Of a stretch of DNA of 6,877 nt, positions 1 to 6,473 are shown one piece after another (the stretch's first letter is position 1; each line of letters opens with the position of its first letter). This DNA is from Thermodesulfobacteriota bacterium (GTDB taxonomy: Bacteria; Desulfobacterota_D; UBA1144; Nemesobacterales; UBA2774). The notes beneath the pieces are model-generated. The model had not been told where the DNA came from, did no database searches, and saw only the letters and a list, made by a program, of their open reading frames with translations. Position numbers and translations under genes: made by a program. Location of the stretch: NCBI GenBank assembly GCA_039028315.1, contig JBCCIH010000136.1:1-6877 (forward strand). Direction: 5' to 3'.

Positions 1-764
1 AGCGCTTCTACTATCTCTTGTTCAAAGTTAATCTCAAATCCTTGCACATCTCCTACTCCCCAAGCATAAAAATCTAGTGGCCTGCCTGCTGTAATTGATG
101 AGTCGAGCTGTCTTATTGCGCCAGAGGCTGCGTTTCTTGGGTTTGCAAAAACCGGCTCGCCTTCTTCAGATAACTCTTTGTTTAGCTTATTAAAGGCTTT
201 AATTGGATATAAAACTTCCCCACGTATTTCGATTAGCTCTGGGATATTGGACTTTCCCTTTAAATTAAGTGGAATAGTGTTTATCGTCTTGAGGTTTGCG
301 GTTACATCTTCTCCTACAGTTCCGTTTCCTCTTGTTGCACCCTGGGTTAAGACCCCGTTCTCATATGTAATCGATGCAGACACCCCGTCAAATTTAGGCT
401 CTGCAATATATTCTATGTCCTCAGAAATCTCGAGCATTCTTTTTACCCTGGTGTCAAACTCATACGCACCCTGCTCATCAGAGATGTTATCAATACTCAT
501 CATCGGCGCCCTATGAGGAACAGATTTAAATCCTTGGGCTACCTGTCCTCCTACTCTTTGTGTGGGAGAGTTCGGCTCAACAAGATCTGGATACAAGGCT
601 TCAAGATGCTTTAGTTCATTTAATAAAGTATCAAACTCATAGTCAGAAATTTGTGGATTGTTTTCTATATAGTAAAGATAGTTATGATGCTCAAGCTCTT
701 TAGATAGCTCAGCTATTTTCTTCTTAGCATTTGTCTTAGATATTTTCTTTTCGTTGGCCGCCAT
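1..764 (-). CDS. ligA: NAD+-dependent DNA ligase LigA, N-terminal 254 residues (3' end cut by window edge)
   Basis: LigA seals 3'-OH/5'-phosphate nicks in duplex DNA using NAD+, joining Okazaki fragments and finishing excision repair in the cytoplasm. My own translation of the minus strand from ATG 764-762 stays open for 254 codons to the window edge; family members are about 670 residues, so OB-fold, zinc-finger, HhH and BRCT parts lie outside. Visible are the NAD-binding Ia domain (residues ~14-75, with HNYLYY and ISDYEFD, then SPTQRVGG) and the adenylation domain with catalytic Lys124 in EPKFDGVSAS. Further motifs are TRGNGTVGEDVTAN (143-156; most ligases have Asp where N147 stands), EIRGEV (179-184) and FANPRNAASGAIRQLD (206-221). 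The start lies 10 bp after the polX stop, with a short AGGT at Shine-Dalgarno distance (8 nt before the ATG). It is therefore probably co-transcribed with, and perhaps translationally coupled to, polX. The N-terminal Lys-rich stretch before the Ia helices is slightly longer than usual. Confidence 0.96.
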   Translation of the reverse strand, partial: MAANEKKISKTNAKKKIAELSKELEHHNYLYYIENNPQISDYEFDTLLNELKHLEALYPDLVEPNSPTQRVGGQVAQGFKSVPHRAPMMSIDNISDEQGAYEFDTRVKRMLEISEDIEYIAEPKFDGVSASITYENGVLTQGATRGNGTVGEDVTANLKTINTIPLNLKGKSNIPELIEIRGEVLYPIKAFNKLNKELSEEGEPVFANPRNAASGAIRQLDSSITAGRPLDFYAWGVGDVQGFEINFEQEIVEA

Positions 765-774
765 ATGGAGTTAC

Positions 775-2493
775 CTATTTCTTGCTTTTAAGCCACTTAT
801 TAAGTTCTTCGAAACTTAGAGCATTTAGTACATCTTTTTTCTCTACCCATCCTCTTCTTGCTGTTCCGACGCCATAGCGCATCTGCATTAGCTGCTCAGG
901 GCGGTGAGCATCTGTGGAAATTATTACCTTTACTCCGGCTTCGACCGCTTTTTTCACATGCAGATCTTTGAGATCAAGTCTTAAATATGAAGAATTAACC
1001 TCAAGTGCTTTGTCGTTCTTAAGCGCTACCTCAATTATTTTATCAATGTCTACGTCATATGGCTCACGCTCGTTAATTAGTCTTCCCGTAGGATGACCAA
1101 GCGCATGCACGTAGGGGTTTTCAAGAGCACTTACTATACGCTTTGTCATGGTGTCCCCATCCATTTTAAAGCCGCTGTGAATTGAAACAATCACCATATC
1201 TAATTCTGCGAGCTCCCGATCAGGGTAATCAAGACTCCCATCCATTTTGATGTCTACCTCAGAGCCCATGAGTATATTTATTCCCTTAACTTTTTTGTTT
1301 ACTTTATCAAGCTCTATTTTTTTCTTGTTCAATCTTTCAACAGACAGCCCATTTGCGATAGTAGAAGAGGGGGAGTGGTCAGTGATTGCTAGATATCCAT
1401 AACCTAACTTCTTTGCTGAGAGCGCCATTTCCTCAATACTTGCCCTGCCGTCGCTCCAAGTAGTATGCATATGAAGATCGCCCTTAATATCCGAGAGCTC
1501 AATTAGGTTAGGGAGTTTTCCCTCAATTGCGGCTTCAATCTCTCCTCTGTCTTCCCTTAACTCGGGCTCAATAAATGGTAGTCCAAGCACAGAGTACATT
1601 TCTTTTTCAGTCTCACCTGCTACTTTCTCATCACCTTTAAAAATGCCGTATTCATTAATTTTAAGCCCCTTCTTGGTAGCGAGGCCCCTTAATTTCACAT
1701 TGTGTGCCTGAGAGCCTGAGAAGTACTGCAGCGCCCCTCCGTAAGACTCTGGACCAACCACTCTTAGATCCACCTGAATGCCGTTTGTAGTAATAACGCT
1801 TCCCTTTGTCTCACCTGCGGCTAGCACTTCTTCTACAAATTGAAGCTCGCTGAACTCTTTCACAGTTGACTCCGTATCATCAGAGATTGTTAATATGTCT
1901 ATGTCTTTTATTGTCTCTCTCATCCTTCTAAGAGAGCCTGCAATAATAGTGCCCTCAGTACCTTTTATGTCTTCAATCTCTTTTTTTATTGACTCTGCAA
2001 GTGGAAGTGCCACTCCGATATTGGTTCTACTTCTCTTTTCTCTTAATAGAGGTATACCCCTTTTTATCTCATCAACTTTTTTTTGTCCAAGTCCTTTAAA
2101 TGAAAGTACTTCATCACTATCCAAAACCTTCTCTAAGTCCTCGAGGCTTCTTACATGAAGCTCTTTGTATAAGAGCGCAAGTGTCTTAGGTCCAAGTCCC
2201 TGGATTCCTAAGAGCTCTGTCATCTCAAGCGGAACTTTTTTTTGTAGCTCATTAAATTCCTTAATCTCACCTGTAGATATGAACTCTTTAACCTTTGCGG
2301 CTAGATCCTTTCCCACGCCCTGTATATCAATGACACTATCTTCAGCTACTCTTTGTTCTATAGCGTCGCTTAACTCCAATATATTCAGTGCAGCTTTCTT
2401 ATATGCACGAATCTTAAAAGGGTTTTCGTCCAATATGCTGAGCATGGCGGCCATCTGCTCGAATATCTGCGCTATTTGGGCATTTTTACTCAT
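775..2493 (-). CDS. polX: DNA polymerase/3'-5' exonuclease PolX (family X polymerase with PHP domain)
   Basis: Bacterial PolX fills short gaps during base-excision repair and has Mn2+-dependent 3'-5' exonuclease and AP-site processing activity from its C-terminal PHP domain. The product is 572 residues, close to the ~570 of B. subtilis PolX. The N-terminal 8-kDa domain with a helix-hairpin-helix (IQGVGKDLAAK, 57-67) is followed by a second HhH (IQGLGPKTL, 97-105) and a third around 132-140. The nucleotidyltransferase palm carries GSLRR (186-190) and the catalytic carboxylates D197, D199 and D242, then GSQAHNVKLR (260-269). The PHP domain shows DLHMHTTWSDG (339-349), ITDHS (370-374), GSEVDI (410-415), SIHSG (437-441), HALGHP (463-468) and STDAH (526-530), so its metal site appears complete. 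The ATG at 2493 is chosen because the N-terminus (NAQIAQIFEQMA, ENPFKIRAY) matches the family start and no earlier start codon lies in frame before a stop. There is no clear Shine-Dalgarno. ligA follows 10 bp downstream. Confidence 0.97.
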   Translation of the reverse strand: MSKNAQIAQIFEQMAAMLSILDENPFKIRAYKKAALNILELSDAIEQRVAEDSVIDIQGVGKDLAAKVKEFISTGEIKEFNELQKKVPLEMTELLGIQGLGPKTLALLYKELHVRSLEDLEKVLDSDEVLSFKGLGQKKVDEIKRGIPLLREKRSRTNIGVALPLAESIKKEIEDIKGTEGTIIAGSLRRMRETIKDIDILTISDDTESTVKEFSELQFVEEVLAAGETKGSVITTNGIQVDLRVVGPESYGGALQYFSGSQAHNVKLRGLATKKGLKINEYGIFKGDEKVAGETEKEMYSVLGLPFIEPELREDRGEIEAAIEGKLPNLIELSDIKGDLHMHTTWSDGRASIEEMALSAKKLGYGYLAITDHSPSSTIANGLSVERLNKKKIELDKVNKKVKGINILMGSEVDIKMDGSLDYPDRELAELDMVIVSIHSGFKMDGDTMTKRIVSALENPYVHALGHPTGRLINEREPYDVDIDKIIEVALKNDKALEVNSSYLRLDLKDLHVKKAVEAGVKVIISTDAHRPEQLMQMRYGVGTARRGWVEKKDVLNALSFEELNKWLKSKK

Positions 2494-2520
2494 TTGCTTA
2501 TATCTTAGCTGATTCTGAGA

Positions 2521-2558
2521 ATTATATAATTATGATTAGTGAAAATTTCGAGGGTAAA
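2521..2558 (-). promoter_or_regulatory. Candidate sigma70-type promoter for polX-ligA
   Basis: The 81 bp between the amidase stop and the polX start contain two overlapping -10 candidates on the minus strand. A perfect TATAAT lies at 2526-2521 but lacks a good -35. CATAAT at 2534-2529 is preceded, 18 bp away, by TTTACC at 2558-2553. Predicted starts fall near 2514 or 2522, giving a 20-28 nt leader without an evident Shine-Dalgarno. No terminator hairpin with a T-run is visible after the amidase, so read-through from the amidase promoter is also possible. AT-richness makes chance -10 matches likely. Confidence 0.45.
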
Positions 2559-2574
2559 TCTAGAGTTAGGAACA

Positions 2575-4278
2575 CTATTCTATAGATGCCGTCTGCATCT
2601 CGGTTGAGAACCTTTTAACACCTGCAAATATGCCGTCTGCAATCCTATCTGTATAGTCTTTGCTTCTTAGCCTCTTTTCATCTCTAGGGTTAGATATAAA
2701 TGAGGTTTCTACAAGTATGCTTGGTATGTTGGCTCCGATGAGAACGATAAACGGAGCTTTTTTAACCCCTTTATCTTTAACCGGGGGATACTTGGCTGAT
2801 ATGTTCTTAACTATTGAGCTTTGTACGTGTCCTGCGAAACGCTGGGACTCTTCAATCTTAGCTCCAAGCAGATATTGCTTAAGCACTTTGTCCATATCGC
2901 TTCTAGAGATTCTAGTGCTAGCATTCTCACGGGCCGCAACAGCAAGTGAGTTCTTATCGTTTGTCAGACTGAGGATATACGTCTCTATTCCGTAAGCCTG
3001 TTTGCTTCTGGCAGCGTTGCAGTGAATAGAAATAAATAGATCCGCGCCCATCTTTTTTGCAATTCCCGTTCTTTCTTCAAGAGGTATAAATTTATCAGTG
3101 CTTCTTGTTAGATATACATTTGTAATGCCGAATTTCTTGCCGTCTTTGTCCAGTTTTTGTTTAAGCGCTTTTGCAATTCTAAGGTTTACATCTTTTTCCT
3201 TAAGTCCAGTAGGGCCTATTGCGCCTGGGTCGTGGCCGCCATGTCCTGCATCAATTACCACAGTCCTAATCTTAAGCCCTAGCGCCTCAGAAAGTGAGGA
3301 CACATCATCTTCAGGGAGACCCGGTTTATATTCAAAGTCATCATCCTGCTTTGCATAGTAGCCGCCGGACTTTTTACCTGTTCCCTCAATATCCATGACA
3401 ATTCTGTACGGGTCCTGAAGGGCAAACACTTTATAGTCATCAAAGCTCTTAATGTATAGCACTACTCTGACTGTATCTTTAGTATTTCTTCCAAATTTAA
3501 TCTGCTCTAAGAGCCCCTTTCGTATTGGTTCAACATATAAGTTCTTATCAACTGTAGCGCCTTGGATGTCCACAAAAAGCCTTGGGGGCGTTCCGTGGTT
3601 AGGGTCTGGCTTTAGAAGTCTGGATTTATACTTTGAGTCTTCATCCAGATGTATAACTACCCTTGTGTAATCATCGGTGGACCAGTGGCGTATTTGACTT
3701 ACTTTGTTTAGCCCTGATGTATCGGGACTTGATTTCTTAGATTTGTATACAGGTTTTTGTTTAGGCTTAAACGGCGCTAGCTCCTGGCGTTTATTAAGTG
3801 CCACAGTTTTCATATCACCGTTTGGAAAATCTTCTACAAGTTTGTCATATTCTAAATATGCTTCTGATTTGCTCTCTCTTTCTACAATACGGGCAACTCT
3901 TAGCTGCGCATCGTCAGCAAAATTGCTATCAGGATATTTCCTTACAAATTTCCTCGATGTTTCAACTGCCAGATCGAAGTCTTTCTGAGAATTAAAACGC
4001 TCACCTATTTCCTCATACATCTTTCCGGCTAAGAATAATGAGTTAGGAGCCTTGGGACTATTTGGATAATCAACGTCTATGCTAAAGAATGCCCTGGCAA
4101 TCGTCTCCCATATCTCTTTATTTTTAGACTTATCTTTGCTAACCGTTAGGTTTTTATATAATTCGAAGGTTTGCTCATAGAGCTGCACCCCTCTATCCTG
4201 ACCAAATGAAGTTTGAATTGAGGAAATTAGAACAATTATGGATAAAACTGTTAAGAAAGATAATGTTCTTTTAGTCAC
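2575..4278 (-). CDS. Secreted N-acetylmuramoyl-L-alanine amidase, AmiC-like (helical repeats + AMIN + Amidase_3)
   Basis: This zinc enzyme cleaves the amide bond between N-acetylmuramic acid and L-alanine of peptidoglycan; in diderm bacteria such amidases split the septal wall in the periplasm. The 567-residue product begins with a signal peptide (K3-R4, hydrophobic core ~6-21, likely cleavage after SFG, residue 26). Residues ~30-165 are TPR/BamD-like helical repeats (repeated YPNSP, KYPDSNFADDA, DFPNGD turns), followed by a charged linker (~170-190). An AMIN domain (~193-298), which localises amidases by binding peptidoglycan, precedes the Amidase_3 catalytic domain (~336-560). Zinc ligands are H346 (DAGHGG), E361 (KEKDVN) and H419 (SIHCNAA); the catalytic Glu is E524 (LVETSFISN). 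The long insert between H419 and E524 (~437-500) corresponds to the autoinhibitory helix region of amidases controlled by LytM activators (EnvC/NlpD type); no activator gene is in the window. The start is GTG; an in-frame TAG at 4299-4297 leaves no upstream start codon, and there is no Shine-Dalgarno. Confidence 0.95.
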   Translation of the reverse strand: MTKRTLSFLTVLSIIVLISSIQTSFGQDRGVQLYEQTFELYKNLTVSKDKSKNKEIWETIARAFFSIDVDYPNSPKAPNSLFLAGKMYEEIGERFNSQKDFDLAVETSRKFVRKYPDSNFADDAQLRVARIVERESKSEAYLEYDKLVEDFPNGDMKTVALNKRQELAPFKPKQKPVYKSKKSSPDTSGLNKVSQIRHWSTDDYTRVVIHLDEDSKYKSRLLKPDPNHGTPPRLFVDIQGATVDKNLYVEPIRKGLLEQIKFGRNTKDTVRVVLYIKSFDDYKVFALQDPYRIVMDIEGTGKKSGGYYAKQDDDFEYKPGLPEDDVSSLSEALGLKIRTVVIDAGHGGHDPGAIGPTGLKEKDVNLRIAKALKQKLDKDGKKFGITNVYLTRSTDKFIPLEERTGIAKKMGADLFISIHCNAARSKQAYGIETYILSLTNDKNSLAVAARENASTRISRSDMDKVLKQYLLGAKIEESQRFAGHVQSSIVKNISAKYPPVKDKGVKKAPFIVLIGANIPSILVETSFISNPRDEKRLRSKDYTDRIADGIFAGVKRFSTEMQTASIE

Positions 4279-4290
4279 TTTAGTTATATA

Positions 4291-4319
4291 ATTATACTAT
4301 TCTGATAGTAATTTGTAAA
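4291..4319 (-). promoter_or_regulatory. Sigma70-type promoter of the amidase gene
   Basis: On the minus strand TTTACA (4319-4314) and a perfect TATAAT (4296-4291) are separated by exactly 17 bp. The predicted start is about 4285-4283, only 5-7 nt before the GTG start codon at 4278, so the mRNA would be leaderless or nearly so. A perfect 6-bp inverted repeat, TACTAT/ATAGTA with a 4-nt centre (4295-4310), fills most of the spacer and overlaps the -10 box by two bases. It could be an operator, though it is short. Confidence 0.7.
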
Positions 4320-4382
4320 CATTATTTTATAAATTACTTTAACATTTTAGGGCTATAACCATTATAAAAAAGACATATTTTT

Positions 4383-4411
4383 TTGAAATGACCCAAAGTT
4401 AATGCTAAATT
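4383..4411 (+). promoter_or_regulatory. Extended -10 promoter for the PhnP-like gene and apgM
   Basis: TTGAAA (4383-4388) and TAAATT (4406-4411) are spaced by 17 bp, with TG at 4403-4404 giving an extended -10 (TGnTAAATT). The usual 6-8 nt distance puts the transcription start at about 4418-4419, which is the A of the ATG start codon. The -35 matches consensus at 5 of 6 positions and the -10 at 4 of 6. It diverges from the amidase promoter, the two -35 boxes lying 63 bp apart. Confidence 0.55.
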
Positions 4412-4418
4412 TCTCTAA

Positions 4419-5186
4419 ATGAGGGTCGTAATACTTGGCTGTGCTACTTCTACAGGGGTTCCTATTATTGGATGCTCGTGTCAGGTATGTACTTCGGATA
4501 ATCCAAAGAACAAAAGAACCAGATGCTCAGTATTTATAGAGACTAAAGGGAAAAATATATTAATTGACAGCTCAACTGACCTAAGATTTCAGGCTCTAAG
4601 AGAAAATATCACCAGATTAGACGCTGTACTATATACACATTCGCATGCCGACCATACTCATGGTATTGATGAGCTTCGGACATTTAATTTTATAAACAAT
4701 ATGATTATTCCCTGTTACGGAAATTCATTTACGCTGGATAATTTGAAAAATAACTTTGCCTACATATTCGATGGTGCTTACTCAGCAGGAGGCAAACCAA
4801 AGCTGGATTTACATGAAGTTGAAGATGAATTCTATATTGAAGATGTTAAAATCACGCCCGTTGAGATCAATCACGATCGATGGATGATACTTGGCTATAG
4901 AATCGGCAATATGGCATATCTAACTGACTGCAGCGGCATCCCTGAAAAGTCTATGGATAAGCTAAAAGATTTGGATCTGCTAATAATTAGTGCGCTTAGG
5001 TACGATGAGCATCCTGCCCACTTTAACATCGAGCAGGCCGTTGAGATCTCTAAGGAAATAGGTGCCAAGCTCACAATGTTTACGCATATGGGTTGTGCTG
5101 TAGACTATGATACTTTGTTAAGGGAGCTCCCTGAGGGAATAGTTCCAGCTTATGACGGAGCTGAGGTAGAGCTAGATGAAGCCTAA
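4419..5186 (+). CDS. PhnP-like metallo-beta-lactamase-fold phosphodiesterase
   Basis: PhnP of E. coli hydrolyses 5-phosphoribosyl 1,2-cyclic phosphate in the C-P lyase pathway; many relatives stand outside phn operons and have unproven substrates. The 255-residue product starts with the typical first strand (VVILGCATSTGVP). It has C19, C21 and C24 (GCSCQVC), which with H223 (FTHMG) match the structural zinc site of PhnP. The catalytic metal site is complete: H74, H76, D78, H79 (THSHADH), H152, D170 (LTDCSG) and H201 (HPAHFNIEQA). The C-terminal AYDGAEVEL (244-252) is also usual. The ATG is the only possible start, because TAA at 4416-4418 stands directly before it in frame. No Shine-Dalgarno is visible, and a promoter places transcription at the start codon. 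apgM follows after 60 bp in the same direction, probably in the same transcript. No phn genes are in view, so a housekeeping cyclic-phosphate or other phosphodiesterase role is as likely as phosphonate use. Confidence 0.9.
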   Translation: MRVVILGCATSTGVPIIGCSCQVCTSDNPKNKRTRCSVFIETKGKNILIDSSTDLRFQALRENITRLDAVLYTHSHADHTHGIDELRTFNFINNMIIPCYGNSFTLDNLKNNFAYIFDGAYSAGGKPKLDLHEVEDEFYIEDVKITPVEINHDRWMILGYRIGNMAYLTDCSGIPEKSMDKLKDLDLLIISALRYDEHPAHFNIEQAVEISKEIGAKLTMFTHMGCAVDYDTLLRELPEGIVPAYDGAEVELDEA

Positions 5187-5234
5187 CTTGTATTGGCGGT
5201 AAAGTGCAGGGACAATTATTTTCTTACAAATTAA

Positions 5235-5242
5235 AGAGGTGG
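5235..5242 (+). promoter_or_regulatory. Strong ribosome binding site of apgM
   Basis: AGAGGTGG lies with its GAGG core (5236-5239) 7 nt before the ATG at 5247. It fixes the apgM start and shows that this organism uses Shine-Dalgarno initiation, which makes the absence of such a site before the amidase, PhnP-like and polX starts meaningful. Confidence 0.8.
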
Positions 5243-5246
5243 TAAA

Positions 5247-6470
5247 ATGCAGGAAGTTATAAAAAAGTTGCTTCAGAAAAATGATACAAAAATAGTGTTT
5301 TGCGTACTGGACGGAGTAGGGGGACTACCTCAAAACGCAAAGACTGAGCTTGAAACTGCTAACACGCCAAATATGGACGCGCTTGCTCAAAAGAGCGCAT
5401 GCGGCCAGCACTTACCAGTAGCCTATGGTATAACCCCTGGAAGCGGCGCCGCGCATTTAGGCCTCTTTGGATATGACCCGCTAAAATATGAGATCGGAAG
5501 GGGCGTACTCGAAGCGCTAGGGCTTGGGCTTCATCTTGGGCCAAATGATTTGGCTATAAGGGGAAATTTTGCAACTGTAAAATACGAAGGAGACACTCCG
5601 ATAGTAGTAGACAGAAGAGCAGGGCGCATACCGACGGATGAGAATATTCGTATAGTTTCAAAAATTACAGAGAAGATTAAAGAGATTGACGGTGTTAGGG
5701 TTAATATGACCTCAGGATTAGATCACCGCTCTGCTATCATCTTCACATTCCCCGAGCCTATACCAGAGGGTGGGGATGCTATACACGATACTGACCCTCA
5801 GCTTGAGGGCGCAGAGCCAATTCGTCCAACCGGAGCTAACCCACAGGCTCAGAAAGTAGCTGACGTTGTGGCAAAATTTATTGACCAAGTGGCTGAAATC
5901 ATAAAAGACGAAGAGAAAGCGAACTATCTTCTAATGAGAGGGTTTGCTGTTCATCCAGACCTTGCCTCCTATGAAGAGGCATATGGACTTAACGCGGCCT
6001 GCATTGCAACTTATCCTATGTACAGGGGCGTCGCTAAACTGGTTGGAATGGAAGTACTCGAAGTTGAAGACTACTCTATCAAAGCTGAGATTGATACTCT
6101 TAAGAGAGATTTCGATAAGCATGATTTTTTCTACTTTCACGTTAAGAAAACTGACAGCTACGGTGAAGACGGAAACTTCAATGCAAAGGTCGGTGTTATA
6201 GAAGAATTCGATAGTTTTATTCCTGATATTTTAGAATTGGACCCTGATGTAATTGTTATAACCGGCGATCACTCTACCCCGGCGAATATGAAGGCTCATA
6301 GCTGGCACCCCGTGCCTATTTTAATAAATGCTAAGAATGTAAGGGCAGGCGGAACTTCTGGCTTTGGAGAGGCTGACTGTCTTAAGGGCGAGCTCGGTAC
6401 ATTTAGAGCCGTTGATCTTATGACCCTAGTTCTTGCCCATGCTGGAAGACTTCAGAAATACGGCGCTTAA
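5247..6470 (+). CDS. apgM: 2,3-bisphosphoglycerate-independent phosphoglycerate mutase, archaeal type (ApgM)
   Basis: ApgM interconverts 3- and 2-phosphoglycerate in glycolysis and gluconeogenesis through a phosphoserine intermediate and two divalent metals; it belongs to the alkaline phosphatase superfamily. The 407-residue length fits archaeal and bacterial ApgM (~400-412), not the ~510-residue GpmI. Visible motifs are the metal-binding D22 (VLDGVGG), the TPNMD element (40-44) and the nucleophile S66 in TPGSGAAHLGLFGYDP. Next come GRGVLEALG (84-92), RGNFAT (105-110), DRRAGR (122-127), the SGLDHR segment (156-161) and HVKKTDSYGEDGNF (298-311). ITGDHSTP carries D341/H342, and H354 sits in HSWHPVP. 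In the HVKKTD segment E307 stands where many iPGM enzymes have a metal-binding His (D-x-x-x-H spacing). The start is supported by a strong Shine-Dalgarno. The gene follows the PhnP-like gene by 60 bp; no T-run terminator is seen after its stop. Confidence 0.95.
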   Translation: MQEVIKKLLQKNDTKIVFCVLDGVGGLPQNAKTELETANTPNMDALAQKSACGQHLPVAYGITPGSGAAHLGLFGYDPLKYEIGRGVLEALGLGLHLGPNDLAIRGNFATVKYEGDTPIVVDRRAGRIPTDENIRIVSKITEKIKEIDGVRVNMTSGLDHRSAIIFTFPEPIPEGGDAIHDTDPQLEGAEPIRPTGANPQAQKVADVVAKFIDQVAEIIKDEEKANYLLMRGFAVHPDLASYEEAYGLNAACIATYPMYRGVAKLVGMEVLEVEDYSIKAEIDTLKRDFDKHDFFYFHVKKTDSYGEDGNFNAKVGVIEEFDSFIPDILELDPDVIVITGDHSTPANMKAHSWHPVPILINAKNVRAGGTSGFGEADCLKGELGTFRAVDLMTLVLAHAGRLQKYGA

Positions 6471-6473
6471 ATC

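Noticed and set aside
178..516. 112-residue open frame on the plus strand
   Set aside because: It lies antisense within ligA, whose minus-strand frame carries clear ligase motifs; the translation shows no recognisable domain.
2165..2512. 115-residue plus-strand open frame antisense to the start of polX
   Set aside because: Shadow of the polX coding frame: Ser/Leu-rich composition, no motif, no ribosome site.
2540..2545. TTTTCA as -35 box for the perfect TATAAT ahead of polX
   Set aside because: The spacer would be only 13 bp, too short for a sigma70 promoter.
2494..2574. Intrinsic terminator after the amidase gene
   Set aside because: No GC-rich hairpin with a T-tract found; the palindromes present are AT-rich and sit at the candidate polX promoter.
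5944..6201. 85-residue plus-strand frame inside apgM, with a minus-strand frame opposite
   Set aside because: Both overlap well-conserved ApgM motifs in the true frame and show no domain of their own.
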